The notes: a model not told the origin generated them from the sequence alone. A stretch of 64,000 bases of DNA from an uncultured Olsenella sp. (GCA_934660915.1 CAKUIF010000007.1:65431-129430), one strand, 5' to 3'. Shown: positions 49,417 to 58,443, counted from the stretch's first letter. A program made the numbers and translations.

Positions 49417-50661
49417 ATGAGCGACGTTCTCGAGCGTTTCCTGCGCTACGTGCAGGTTGATTCCCAGTCCGACCCCGACAACGAGCTGGAGACGCCCTCC
49501 ACGCCGCGCCAGCACGAGATGGCCCGCGTGCTCGGCGAGGAGCTTGCCGCCATCGGCCTTGAGGACGTCGCGGTCGACGAGCACGCCTATGTGACGGCCA
49601 CGCTGCCGGCGTCGGCGGGCGCCGAGGACGTCCCCGCGCTCATGCTCTGCGCCCACATCGACACCGCGCCCGACGCCCCGGGCGCCGGTGTGAAGCCGCA
49701 CGTCGTCCGCTACGAGGGCGGCCCGCTCGTGGCCGGCGTCGTCGACGGCGCGCCCGTCCAGACCACGCCCGCCCAGGTTCCCGACCTTGCCAAGTTCGTT
49801 GGCCAGGACATCGTGGTCACCGACGGCACGACGCTTCTGGGCGCAGACGACAAGGCCGGCGTGGCCGAGATCTGCGCACTTCTTGCCCGCTTGGTGGCAG
49901 ACCCCGAGCTCGCGCACCCCACCATCAAGGTCGCCTTCGTGCCTGACGAGGAGATCGGCCACGGCGCCGGCCTTTTGGACCTCGATAAGCTCGGCGCGGC
50001 GTACGGCTATACCGTCGACGGCGAGACCTTGGGCGAGTTCAACTACGAGTGCTTCAGCGCGTGCGAGGCCACGGTCCGCGTGCGCGGCGTTATGGTGCAC
50101 CCTGGCAGCGCCAAGGACGTGATGGTCAACGCCATCACCGTCGCCTCCGAGTTCGAGCAGCTCGTGCCCGCGTGGGAGCGCCCCGAGCACACCTGCGGCC
50201 GCGAGGGCTTCTATCACCCGACCGACATCGAGGGCTCCGCGTCCGAGGTCACCTTGAAGTACATCCTGCGCGACTTCGACGCGGATAAGTTCAGCGCCCG
50301 CGAGACCACGTTCCACCAGATCGCCGAGCTGCTCAACAGCCGTTACGGCGAGGGTACGGTGAAGGTCGAGGTCCGCCAGCAGTACCGCAACATGGCCGAG
50401 CACTTCGAGGGCAAGGAGTTCCTCATCGACAACGCCCTCGAGGCCAACCGCGAGGCGGGTCTTGAGCCCTCTATCGTGGCGGTGCGCGGCGGCACCGATG
50501 GCGCCCAGCTCACCTTCCGCGGCCTGCCGTGCCCGAACCTCGCCACCGGCGGCTACAACGCGCACTCCGTCCGCGAGTTCATCCCCGTGGCGAGCATGGA
50601 GGCAACGGTGGACATGCTCGCCCGCCTTGTGGCCAAGTTCGCGGTCGCGCAGGGGGCGTAG
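49417..50661 (+). CDS. pepT: Peptidase T (tripeptidase)
   Basis: 414 residues, M20B zinc peptidase. Metal motifs: CAHIDTAPDAPG, LGADDKAGVAEI, and the catalytic Glu pair in VPDEEIGHGAG. The ATG at 49417 (MSDVLERFLRYVQVDSQSD) matches the family N-terminus; the longer frame upstream extends into the repeat. It releases N-terminal residues from tripeptides. Two small genes follow closely. Confidence 0.94.
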   Translation: MSDVLERFLRYVQVDSQSDPDNELETPSTPRQHEMARVLGEELAAIGLEDVAVDEHAYVTATLPASAGAEDVPALMLCAHIDTAPDAPGAGVKPHVVRYEGGPLVAGVVDGAPVQTTPAQVPDLAKFVGQDIVVTDGTTLLGADDKAGVAEICALLARLVADPELAHPTIKVAFVPDEEIGHGAGLLDLDKLGAAYGYTVDGETLGEFNYECFSACEATVRVRGVMVHPGSAKDVMVNAITVASEFEQLVPAWERPEHTCGREGFYHPTDIEGSASEVTLKYILRDFDADKFSARETTFHQIAELLNSRYGEGTVKVEVRQQYRNMAEHFEGKEFLIDNALEANREAGLEPSIVAVRGGTDGAQLTFRGLPCPNLATGGYNAHSVREFIPVASMEATVDMLARLVAKFAVAQGA

Positions 50662-50665
50662 GCGC

Positions 50666-51301
50666 GTGAACTTCTTTACGCTCAGCATCCTCGCCGTGTT
50701 GCCCGGCTCCATCGCCGCGCTCTTTGAGCGAGCGGGGGCCCCGATGCGGCTGGCTGAGCGCCACCACAGCCACCACGACACCTACCTCGTGCCGCCCGAC
50801 TTTTTGCGTTCGCTTGCCGTGGCGATGCTGCTCGTCGGGTGCCTCGGGGTGCTTTTGGGCACGTTCTGCGGTGTGGGTCTCTTTGACTCGGACATGATCT
50901 GCGTGCTCGCGTTTACCGACGCGTTCACGTGGATGGCGCTCGTTATGTGGCTCATGATGGCGCGCTACAAGGTGTCGCTGTTCGAGGACCGCGGGGTGAT
51001 CGTGCCCCTGGTGGGCCGCAGCATCTGCTTCTTTTACTCCGACATCGCCTCGATAAGGTGGAGCGGCCCGCGGCGCGCCTCCGGCTACCGCGACCTCGTG
51101 ATCACCGACATTGACGGGCGCAGGTACAAAATCAAGGGCATCATCGATATCGAGCAGGTCCTTCTTCACGTGGACCGCTTCGACGTCCTTGAGTCGCTCG
51201 GCGTCGGCGGGCCCGACTTCTCCGAGATGAAGCGCAAGCCCTGGCAACCGTTCGCGCGCGACTCGCGCGCCAAGAAGGAAAAAGAGGAACAAGTTGATTA
51301 A
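50666..51301 (+). CDS. Hypothetical membrane protein
   Basis: 211 residues. GTG start at 50666, five bp after the pepT stop, with AGGGGG upstream. Hydrophobic spans near residues 5-20, 50-72 and 82-100, then a soluble PH-like part (DIASIRWSGPRR, LVITDIDGRRYKI). Function unknown; its end overlaps the next gene by 8 bp. Confidence 0.75.
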   Translation: MNFFTLSILAVLPGSIAALFERAGAPMRLAERHHSHHDTYLVPPDFLRSLAVAMLLVGCLGVLLGTFCGVGLFDSDMICVLAFTDAFTWMALVMWLMMARYKVSLFEDRGVIVPLVGRSICFFYSDIASIRWSGPRRASGYRDLVITDIDGRRYKIKGIIDIEQVLLHVDRFDVLESLGVGGPDFSEMKRKPWQPFARDSRAKKEKEEQVD

Positions 51302-52139
51302 GCTCGCTCTTTCCGATATGGACAACACACTGGTTCCCCTCGGTGCGCGCGGCGCGAGTCCCCGCACGCTGGAGGCCATCCACGCGGCGATGGACGCCGG
51401 GGTGCTCTTTGGGCCCTCGACGGGTCGCGATACGGTAGAGCTCATGAGGCTGTTCCGCGCGGACGAGTCGTGCTTCCAGACCGGTGTTCTCTCCAATGGC
51501 AAGCGCGTGCGCGCCCAGGGAAAGACGGTCTCGCTCACGCTGATTCCGCATGACGGGCTGGTGGCGATCGCGCGCGAGCTCGAGGGCACCACGATGTTCC
51601 TCGCGTGCTACCCGGCCGAGTCGAACCTGCTCAACCCGGCCTACGCCGTGGGCGCGCCCTCCGAGGAGGTCCTCAACCGCTACGAGGCGCGCGTCAAGTT
51701 CGTCGGCGGCATGGTCGACGAGGTGCCCGACGTGGACTTCGTCGCGGCCACGATCGCGTGCCCCGACGGACCCGAGCAGATGGAAGAAGCGCGCCGCATT
51801 GTGGCGGAAAAGGTGCCAGAGCTGCGCATCGTCTCGCCCATTCCGGGCTGGTTCGACATCATGCCCCAGGGCGTGAGCAAGGCGCGCGGCCTCCACGAGC
51901 TGCTCGACGCTACGGGGATCGGCATCGACGAGGTCGTCGTGTTCGGCGATGCCGAGAACGACCTCGAGATCCTGCGCGAGGTCCCGTACTCGGTGGCCGT
52001 CGCCAACGCGACGCCCGAGGTCGCCGCGACTGCGAACTACCACATCGGCGCATGCGCGGACGAGGGCGTGGCCGACGCGCTCTTCGACATCGCGCACGCA
52101 GCGAAGACCGGCCAGATGCCAGCCTTCCTCCAGAGGTAG
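51294..52139 (+). CDS. HAD-superfamily (Cof-type) phosphatase
   Basis: 281 residues. TTG start at 51294 overlapping the previous stop. Motifs: LSDMDNTLVPLG (Asp 8 and Asp 10), GPSTGRD, and VVFGDAENDLEIL. Cof/YidA-type cap. Substrate unknown. It is more distant from the paralogue pair at 23484 and 31335. Confidence 0.87.
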   Translation: MIKLALSDMDNTLVPLGARGASPRTLEAIHAAMDAGVLFGPSTGRDTVELMRLFRADESCFQTGVLSNGKRVRAQGKTVSLTLIPHDGLVAIARELEGTTMFLACYPAESNLLNPAYAVGAPSEEVLNRYEARVKFVGGMVDEVPDVDFVAATIACPDGPEQMEEARRIVAEKVPELRIVSPIPGWFDIMPQGVSKARGLHELLDATGIGIDEVVVFGDAENDLEILREVPYSVAVANATPEVAATANYHIGACADEGVADALFDIAHAAKTGQMPAFLQR

Positions 52140-52145
52140 AGCGTT

Positions 52146-53222
52146 ATGGAGAAACCGCATCTGACCAGGAGATCGTTCGTTGGAATGGGCGTTGGCGCCC
52201 TTGCCGTGGGGGCGGGCGTTGCGCTTGGCGTGACGCGCTGCTCGGCAGGCGACGCCGAGGTGCCGTCGGAGCCCAAGGTCGGTGACGCGGCGTCCGGTTC
52301 CGGTGCGGACGCAGGCTCGGACGCCAAGGTCGGCGGCAAGCTCGTCATGTACACGTGCTGCGACGAGGCGCTGATCAACGCCTTCGTTCCCGGCTTCATG
52401 CAGGAAACGGGCGTCGTGGTCGATGTGGTGTGCAAGAGCGCGGCGGAGTGCCGCGACGACGTGGCGGCCGAGGTCGCCGCGGGGCGCGTGATCGCCGACG
52501 TGGTGTGGGGCGGCGACGAGGACTGGTACGCGGCGGGGGAGGCGTGCTTCGAGAAGTACTTCTCATCCGGGAACACTGGCGTGCTCGATGAGTGTCGCAA
52601 CGCCGACGGCTTCGTTACCCCCGTTACGCGTGAGGTGTGCGCCATTGCGGTGAACTCCGCGAAGGCGGCGGAGCTTGGGGTGGAGATCTCCGGCTACGAC
52701 GACCTGCTCGACGAGCGGCTTGCCGGGCTCGTGGCTGTGGCCGACCCGCAGACGGATGCCGCTGGCAAGTCCTCCCGCGAGGCGGTTCACGAGGTGGGCA
52801 ACCTGTTGCCGGCGTTCGTGTCCACGGCGGAGGATGGCAGCGTCGTGCCGGGTGGCGACGCCTTCCTCGTGGCGATGGATGCGCAGACGGGTGGAAACGT
52901 GCGCGCCACCAGCGAAGATGTGCTCGAGGACGTGCTTTCCGGCGAGGCTGTGGCGGGGCTTGTGTACGAGCAGGCCGCGGCGGCGGTGGCCGACCTCACC
53001 GGCGAGGTCGAGGTCGTGCTTCCGCGCGAGGGCTGCCTCGTCGTGCGCGGGTGCACGGCCATCGCGCGCGGGGCGACGAACCTTGCGCAGGCCCGCGCCT
53101 GGGTTGACTTTGCGTGCGGCGAGAACGCGCAGCGTGCAGCGGCGGGCAAGGTGCGCCTGCGCAGCGTCCGCGACGGCATTGGCGAGAAGGACGATTTCGC
53201 GAAGCTCGTCGACAAGGAGTAG
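52146..53222 (+). CDS. Extracellular solute-binding protein (iron-type family 1/6), Tat signal
   Basis: 358 residues. The N-terminus has a twin-arginine motif (LTRRSFVGMG) and a hydrophobic stretch, then an Ala/Ser/Asp-rich linker and the binding fold (KLVMYTCCDEALINAF, WGGDEDWYAAG, GLVYEQAAAAVADL), as in ABC binding proteins of the ferric-iron or thiamine/polyamine type. No permease or ATPase adjoins it, so it is an orphan or depends on distant partners. Starts 6 bp after the HAD gene. Confidence 0.82.
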   Translation: MEKPHLTRRSFVGMGVGALAVGAGVALGVTRCSAGDAEVPSEPKVGDAASGSGADAGSDAKVGGKLVMYTCCDEALINAFVPGFMQETGVVVDVVCKSAAECRDDVAAEVAAGRVIADVVWGGDEDWYAAGEACFEKYFSSGNTGVLDECRNADGFVTPVTREVCAIAVNSAKAAELGVEISGYDDLLDERLAGLVAVADPQTDAAGKSSREAVHEVGNLLPAFVSTAEDGSVVPGGDAFLVAMDAQTGGNVRATSEDVLEDVLSGEAVAGLVYEQAAAAVADLTGEVEVVLPREGCLVVRGCTAIARGATNLAQARAWVDFACGENAQRAAAGKVRLRSVRDGIGEKDDFAKLVDKE

Positions 53223-53267
53223 GGGCGGCTTCATCGAGTTCTGATTTGTGGAGAACCCTTCACATCG

Positions 53268-53296
53268 TTGACTCTGCTCAAGACTGCGCGTATAGT
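53268..53296 (+). promoter_or_regulatory. Promoter of the initiator tRNA gene
   Basis: TTGACT (53268-53273), a 17-bp spacer and TATAGT (53291-53296) form a near-consensus promoter 31 bp upstream of the tRNA. Confidence 0.8.
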
Positions 53297-53326
53297 TCTT
53301 TCTTGCGCAAACGCGCTCGCAAATAT

Positions 53327-53403
<77 letters not shown>

Positions 53404-53413
53404 TAAACTTGCT

Positions 53414-53445
53414 GGTAGGGACCCATTCGGGTCCCTACTTTTTTA
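53414..53445 (+). terminator. Terminator of the tRNA-fMet gene
   Basis: GTAGGGACCC, loop ATTC, GGGTCCCTAC, then six T. Confidence 0.93.
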
Positions 53446-53459
53446 TGTCGGGACAAAGC

Positions 53460-53546
53460 TGGGACAAAAGGGACGGGGTATTTTGTCCCAATTTGTGTAG
53501 CGTCTCCACAGGCTGGGACAAAATCCCCCCGTCCCTTTTGTCCCAA
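53460..53546. repeat. REP-like long hairpin (GGGACAAAAGGGACGG)
   Basis: TGGGACAAAAGGGACGG.. and the reverse complement form long imperfect arms around a loop of about 25 bp. It lies between the tRNA and the DUF5131 gene. Palindromes of this style are often linked with IS200-like (RAYT) transposases; a dead IS200 gene lies 4 kb away, but a direct link is not shown. Confidence 0.65.
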
Positions 53547-53562
53547 ATTAAGGACGTGCGCC

Positions 53563-54501
53563 ATGCATGACATCTGGAACCCCTGGCACGGCTGCGTTCG
53601 CGTGAGCGAGGGCTGTGCCCACTGCTATATGTTCACGATGGACGCCGCGCGCGGGCTCGACGGCGGTGTCGTTCGTCGCAACAAGACGACGTTCGACTAT
53701 CCGCTCCAGCGCACGCGGGACGGCGCGTACAAGGTGCGCTCCGGCGAGCTCATCCGCATCTGCATGAACTCGGACTTCCTCATTGAACAGGCAGACCCCT
53801 GGCGCGACGAGGTGTGGGGCATCATCCACGCCCGGCCCGATGTCCGTTTCTTTATCCTCACCAAGCGACCCGAGCGCTTCGCCGAGTGCCTGCCGCCGGA
53901 TTGGGGTGATGGCTGGGACAACGTGATGCTCAACGTCACGTGCGAGAATCAGCGCCGCGCCGACGAGCGGATCCCGATCCTGCTCGCGACGCACGCCAAG
54001 CACAAGGGCATCATGTGCGCGCCCTTTATCGGGCCGGTGAGCGTGGGCCGCTATTTCGGTGCCCCCTCACAGGGCGCCGGCTTGGAGCAGATCATTTGCG
54101 GTGGCGAGAATTACGAGGGCTCGCGGCCGTGCGACTTCTCGTGGGTGCAGGCGCTTTCCGCGGAGGGCCGTGAGCACGACGTAACGTTCTCTTTCATCGA
54201 GACGGGCTCGAACTTCGTGGTGGACGGCCGCACATACCGCATTCCCAAGCGCCTTCAGGCTGAGCAGGCGTACAAATCCGGCGTCGGCTACGAGGGCAAG
54301 CCCATCGAATGGCGGCTCACCGATTCTCTTGGCCTGCCTTTGTCCGATGACGACCTCTACGTCCCGCGATTTCGCAAGAAGTGCCGGTGTTGCGGCGGTC
54401 GTCTGACCTGCAACGGTTGCAGCAACTGCGGTGGTTGCGGCGAGCCTGCGGAGCTCCTGCGTACGTGGGAGGAGCTCGTCGCGGAGACGGGCGGGGCGTA
54501 G
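53563..54501 (+). CDS. DUF5131 (phage Gp37/Gp68-like) protein
   Basis: 312 residues. The N-terminus IWNPWHGCVRVSEGCAHCYMF has the Cys pattern C-x6-C-x2-C of DUF5131 proteins, which are radical-SAM-like and often phage-borne. FFILTKRPERF and CGGENYEGSRPCDFSWV are further family landmarks. A Cys-rich C-terminus (CRCCGGRLTCNGCSNCGGCG) suggests an extra zinc or Fe-S module. Function unknown. First gene after the tRNA, within the presumed integrated element. Confidence 0.85.
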   Translation: MHDIWNPWHGCVRVSEGCAHCYMFTMDAARGLDGGVVRRNKTTFDYPLQRTRDGAYKVRSGELIRICMNSDFLIEQADPWRDEVWGIIHARPDVRFFILTKRPERFAECLPPDWGDGWDNVMLNVTCENQRRADERIPILLATHAKHKGIMCAPFIGPVSVGRYFGAPSQGAGLEQIICGGENYEGSRPCDFSWVQALSAEGREHDVTFSFIETGSNFVVDGRTYRIPKRLQAEQAYKSGVGYEGKPIEWRLTDSLGLPLSDDDLYVPRFRKKCRCCGGRLTCNGCSNCGGCGEPAELLRTWEELVAETGGA

Positions 54502-54843
54502 CGGGGGCTGGGGCGCCGGCGCACGGGCGCGCGGGCGCGGGCCGGTGCTGCGCGGGAAACGGGGACCGTCGGTAAGGCGGACACCGCGCTGTGCGGGAAA
54601 CGGGGAGCGTCGGTAAAGCGGGCGCTGCGCTGCGCCGGATTCGCCGACCGTCGGTATCGACACTTCCCGATTCCCGCGCAGGAAGCGGCAAGAAGGGCTT
54701 CTTTTCACCAAAAACCGGGACCGTCGGTAGCCCCCGCGCACACAAGCCCGGGCGTCGCCACCGACGGTCCTCAATTCCCGCGCAGCCCAAAAGCCCGTTT
54801 ACCGACGGTCCCCGATTCCCGCGCAGTTCAAAGATGCGTTTAG
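54502..54843. repeat. Mosaic CGTCGGTA repeat cluster 1
   Basis: Units built on GGGGAGCGTCGGTAA and its reverse TTACCGACGCTCCCC, each bounded by GCGCGGGAA or TTCCCGCGC, alternate in direct and inverted order over about 300 bp. A conserved middle has GGCAAGAAGGGCTTCTTTT. Same family at 61578-61876 and 63577-63832. No gene of its own is seen here. Confidence 0.75.
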
Positions 54844-55806
54844 CTAGCCCCGCTTTTGGTGCTGCTTCTTCCTAGGCAAACGCTGCGACAGGTAACTGGT
54901 TGGCGCAGAGACGTTGATGCCCATCAGCGAGTGCGCCATCCAAAGGAACACGGCGAGCACCAAAAGGGGGATAAGGCACGAGGTCACGATCATCACGATG
55001 GCGCCTTCAATCAGATTCGTAACTTGCTCAACCACGCCGTCGGTCACGCTCTTGATGCCATCCTTCAGGTTCGAGACGAGCTGCGCGGCGCCGCTGGCGA
55101 TGCTGTCCCAGAAGTTCTTGTTCTCCTGGCTCTCACTGTCTGTGGGCTCGCTTTCCTCGGCGCTTCCCTCGGACTCCGCCTGCGAAATGCTTGTCTGGTA
55201 GGTCTCGTCGATGCGTTGCGTGACCCATACGCTTGCCGGCACCACTGCTATGGCGATGACGCCTATGAGGAACAGGCGGATGCCCAGAGTGAACAGCATG
55301 TGACCGGTGCTCAGGTGGCCGTGCGCGAGAAGCGAGATGGCAAGAAGCACAAAAGCCGCGGGTCCGAGCACACCAAACGAGAGAAAACCAAAGATCGTGA
55401 GCAGGTACTTCTCGAGATAGAGCACCGCGAGCACGATTCCCAAGTTGCTGGAGAGCTGGGTGAGCTGCTCGGCCACGGGGGTGCCGGTGTCGTCGGGGAG
55501 GGCCGAGATGGCGGCCGAAAGCGCAATGGTCGAGGCGGTGAGCGCCAGCACGTTGTTCTTCTTGGCATCGATCACCTCGATGCAGCCGCTCCAGGTTTCG
55601 ACGTTCTCAAAATGCGGGCGCCCGACAAACTCCGAGAGAAGGGCGGCGACGATCAGGAGCGCGACAATGCCGAACTTCAACGGCGGACGCTCGCAGATTA
55701 GATCGGAAAGGCTCGGCTGGGGCTCGGGCTGAGGAACCACATCGACGTATGAAACAGCGGGGACGATTTCCTCGCGGCTCTTTTGGTTCGGCGTTATTTG
55801 TTGCAT
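54844..55806 (-). CDS. Hypothetical multi-span membrane protein
   Basis: 320 residues with about five or six hydrophobic spans (near 45-62, 85-105, 120-145, 150-195, 280-305). A Glu/Ser-rich loop lies before NKNFWDSIASGAAQLVSNL. Not recognised. Inside the presumed integrated element. Confidence 0.72.
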   Translation of the reverse strand: MQQITPNQKSREEIVPAVSYVDVVPQPEPQPSLSDLICERPPLKFGIVALLIVAALLSEFVGRPHFENVETWSGCIEVIDAKKNNVLALTASTIALSAAISALPDDTGTPVAEQLTQLSSNLGIVLAVLYLEKYLLTIFGFLSFGVLGPAAFVLLAISLLAHGHLSTGHMLFTLGIRLFLIGVIAIAVVPASVWVTQRIDETYQTSISQAESEGSAEESEPTDSESQENKNFWDSIASGAAQLVSNLKDGIKSVTDGVVEQVTNLIEGAIVMIVTSCLIPLLVLAVFLWMAHSLMGINVSAPTSYLSQRLPRKKQHQKRG

Positions 55807-55956
55807 GGAATGCCTCCTGCAAAGGTGTCCGTTGGGTTGCGGGTGGATGCGGCGGGGAGCGCTGGGTATTTGACGGCGGAATAGAGAGAAGCCCCGCGTT
55901 CCTGGTTGGGACGCAGGGCTAACTTCGATAGCCCTTGGCGAGTATACCTAGGCTAT

Positions 55957-56298
55957 CTACAACGTTTTTGCGGCTTCAGCTTCCATAGTTTGCGCGGCTG
56001 TCGCTTCAACCTGGGACTTCTCACGCCTATCTACCATGAGGTTAGCCTTTACAGGCTCCCCTTCTGTTAAGGCGGCTTTACTTGCTGCCCTGGCATTTAT
56101 GAGGCCTTTAACTTTGACGACAGCCCACACTAGGGCGGCTGTTCCTGCTCCAACAATCAGCCCCGCAACCATCCCGTCTGAGAAACCTAGTTCATAGCCG
56201 ACGTTTTCCCGCTGGATAAGAAGCTCTTCTGGCCCCCCGGCTTTCTTTGCCAATGCCGTATAGTCCGAGTAAACCCAACCAGTATCAATACCGTCCAT
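55957..56298 (-). CDS. Small single-span membrane protein
   Basis: 113 residues. One hydrophobic span (about MVAGLIVGAGTAALVWAVV, residues 43-61); the rest is charged. Unknown family. Lower GC than the housekeeping genes, as expected in acquired DNA. Confidence 0.6.
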   Translation of the reverse strand: MDGIDTGWVYSDYTALAKKAGGPEELLIQRENVGYELGFSDGMVAGLIVGAGTAALVWAVVKVKGLINARAASKAALTEGEPVKANLMVDRREKSQVEATAAQTMEAEAAKTL

Positions 56299-56357
56299 CT
56301 TTCTGCTCCTTACTCAATATGCTGCCTGAGTATTACGCTGCGCTAATAGGACTTTTT

Positions 56358-57158
56358 CTATGCTCCCGGCTCTTCTCTGCTGATCAATTCCTCGTTGTCG
56401 TTGAGAATATAACCGGCATTGTTGAGCACGCAGTAGTGGTCTATTGCCTCGTGAATATACGTAGCTGCCTCGGGTTTAAAGATGCGGCCGATGTCGGAGT
56501 CTCGGTCTGTTACTGCAATGCCTAGAAGCGAGAGTGCCCTCAACCCCATGTCGGACTGGGTCTCTTCTTCTTTCACGAATAGCTCCCCGAGGCTCTCTGC
56601 AATTTTGACGCTCTTCTTAACCAGCTCTAGAACCTCTTGGGAATCTGCCTCGTAGCCTTTTCGCCTCATGGAAGCGATTGAAGAGAGCGATTTAATAAGG
56701 CGATCATTGAGTGGCTTAGCTTCATCCTTCTCGGCCACGACTTCAATCGTCTTTAGAAGGTTCATGTTGTAGCTGAGCGCTCGGTCCAGCCACTCTTCGA
56801 ATGACTCGCCTGGTTCAACCTCAGGAACGACGTAAAAACCCATCGTTTTCTCCAACTTGAGGAAAGCCAAGATTTTCTTCTTTTGCTCAATCTCGGCCTC
56901 AATTCGCTCGATTTCAATGGCGAGTTCTTCTCTTGTTGGCTTAGCATCCGTTTCGTAAAACTCGACGGCCTTCTCAAGGGAAAAGCCCATTGCGGCATAG
57001 AACCTAATGCAGAACAGTCTCATAAGGTCTTCATCGGAATAGAGCCCGTAGCCCGACTCTGTTCTGCCTGTTGGGCGCACTATTCCGCGCTCGCTGTAGA
57101 AGTGCAAGGTTCTTCTTGTAATTCCTGCCATGCGGCAGATCTCTTTAGCTTGCATCAT
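56358..57158 (-). CDS. MerR-family transcriptional regulator
   Basis: 266 residues from the ATG at 57158, placed 8 bp after AGGAAGG; a GTG nine bp upstream has no spacing from that site. N-terminal MerR helix-turn-helix (AKEICRMAGITRRTLHFYSERGIV, DEDLMRLFCIRFY) and a coiled-coil dimer helix (ELAIEIERIEAEIEQKKKIL). The C-terminal ligand domain is not recognised. A 22-bp perfect palindrome at 57189-57210 is the likely autoregulatory operator. Confidence 0.88.
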   Translation of the reverse strand: MMQAKEICRMAGITRRTLHFYSERGIVRPTGRTESGYGLYSDEDLMRLFCIRFYAAMGFSLEKAVEFYETDAKPTREELAIEIERIEAEIEQKKKILAFLKLEKTMGFYVVPEVEPGESFEEWLDRALSYNMNLLKTIEVVAEKDEAKPLNDRLIKSLSSIASMRRKGYEADSQEVLELVKKSVKIAESLGELFVKEEETQSDMGLRALSLLGIAVTDRDSDIGRIFKPEAATYIHEAIDHYCVLNNAGYILNDNEELISREEPGA

Positions 57159-57188
57159 GCCGCTCACCTTCCTGTATTTGAAGTATCA

Positions 57189-57210
57189 AACTGCTACGTA
57201 CGTAGCAGTT
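57189..57210. promoter_or_regulatory. Perfect palindrome upstream of the MerR gene
   Basis: 22-bp palindrome with central CTACGTACGTAG, 31 bp upstream of the MerR start. Likely operator. It can also form a small cruciform. Confidence 0.7.
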
Positions 57211-57322
57211 AAGAACTAATAACAACGTACACAATATCTTCAAAAACTGAAAATTGCTCACTTTGCAAAAACCACAGACGATACGTCTCATTTGAGATCA
57301 CCCCGAAAGATGGACTTAGCAA

Positions 57323-57619
57323 ATGGCCGTGTTGAACGAGGTGCTTGGCTACGGCGGTTCCACAGGCGGGTCTTCCTCGTCCGGTGGCAGCGACGACATC
57401 GATGCGCTGACCCGTGCCATCATCAACGGCGACTACGGCAACGATGAGGAGCGCAAGCGGCGCCTCAGCTCCAACTGCGCGGCCGTACAGCGCCGCGTGA
57501 ATGAGATGTTGTCGCAACTCGGCAGAAACTCCGGGAAGCGATTGCTTGGTGGCCATCGTAGCGTGCCTTCTGTTCCTCTTCCTCTTGCCGCTGTATCCGC
57601 TTTGTTGGGAGGCCGATAG
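57323..57619 (+). pseudogene. Lysin fragment with Cpl-7 cell-wall-binding repeat
   Basis: 98 codons. Residues about 23-63 (DDIDALTRAIINGDYGNDEE, then AAVQRRVNEML) follow the Cpl-7 (CW_7) consensus for peptidoglycan-binding repeats of phage lysins and bacterial cell-wall hydrolases. Preceding sequence has only a Gly/Ser linker and no catalytic domain, so this is the 3' remnant of a lysin gene. The last 25 residues run into another frame's membrane peptide. Confidence 0.7.
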
Positions 57620-57644
57620 ATTCGAGCAGGAGTTTAGGGATTAA
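57549..57644 (+). CDS. 31-residue hydrophobic peptide
   Basis: GTG start at 57549 in a different frame from the lysin remnant; the product is mostly hydrophobic (AIVACLLFLFLLPLYPLCW) with a charged tail ending FEQEFRD. GGGAAG upstream. Could be a small holin-like or toxin-like peptide, or a remnant. Weakly supported. Confidence 0.35.
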   Translation: MAIVACLLFLFLLPLYPLCWEADRFEQEFRD

Positions 57645-57727
57645 CGGGGGCGGCAGCCCCGGCACGGCGGCTCGAGCCGCCGTGCTTTGTTCATGGACTT
57701 TAGCCCGTGCCGCGCGGTACGCGCGGC

Positions 57728-58443
57728 ATAGAAAACCACCCGCTCAGCGGGTGGAGGGCAATTTCCGCTACGCGGCAAAAAACCTTCCCCCTAGCATGAG
57801 GATTGTTCAGGTCATCATGCCCCGAGAGGGAAGGTGATTGCCGTGGCCCAGAAGGCCAACAGCCTCGCGCACACGAAATGGCTGTGTAAGTACCACATCG
57901 TGTTCACACCGAAGTATAGGAGGAAGGCGATCTACAACCAATACCGCAAGGACCTGGGGGAGATCCTCAGGCAGCTGTGCATGTGGTAGGGGGCGGGGAT
58001 CATCGAGGGGCACCTCATGCCCGACCACGTCCATATGCTGGTCGGCATCCCGCCGAAGCTCAGCGTCTCGAGCTTCATGGGCTACCTGAAGGGCAAGAGC
58101 TCGCTGCTCATGTTCGACCGGCACGCGAGCCTCAGGTACAGGTTCGGGAACAGGAAGTTCTGGGCAGGGGGCCACTACGTGTCGACCGTCGGCCTCAATG
58201 AGCCGACGATCGGGAAGTGCATACGCGAGCAGGAGAGCGCCGACATCGCGCTCGACCGGCTGAGCGTCAAGGAGTACGAGGACCCGTTCGCCGGGAAGTG
58301 ACGTGCCCGCCCGTTTGACGGGCCGCCATGCGTCAAGGGGCTATCGGGCCTGAACGGAGTTCAGGCCAGGGGCTTGAGCCCCTGGCCTGGGACCTTAGGG
58401 TTATACCCTAAGAGCAAACCACCCGCTATGCGGGGGTCATGAT
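57728..58443. mobile_element. Degenerate IS200/IS605-type insertion sequence
   Basis: The transposase remnant at 57841-58301 is framed by two related hairpins: CCACCCGCTCAGCGGGTGG near 57732 and CCACCCGCTATGCGGG near 58417. Subterminal hairpins instead of inverted repeats are typical of this family, and a length of ~710 bp fits. Exact ends are approximate. Confidence 0.7.
57841..58301 (+). pseudogene. IS200/IS605 transposase TnpA, inactivated
   Basis: Reading starts at GTG 57841 (VAQKANSLAHTKWLCKYHIVF). In-frame TAG at 57987-57989 splits it, after LRQLCMW. Beyond it the frame continues: GAGIIEGHLMPDHVHMLVGI with the HxH motif, and TVGLNEPTIGKCIREQE, where the catalytic Tyr expected in the family's xYIxxQ segment is Cys. 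Two independent lesions. Confidence 0.85.

Noticed and set aside
54538..54840. CRISPR array
   Set aside because: Units alternate in orientation, spacers are not unique or of even length, and no cas gene is present.
57841..58301. Amber read-through or pyrrolysine/recoded TAG in the transposase
   Set aside because: The catalytic Tyr is also lost, and many other genes here end in TAG followed by unrelated sequence, so simple decay is the better explanation.
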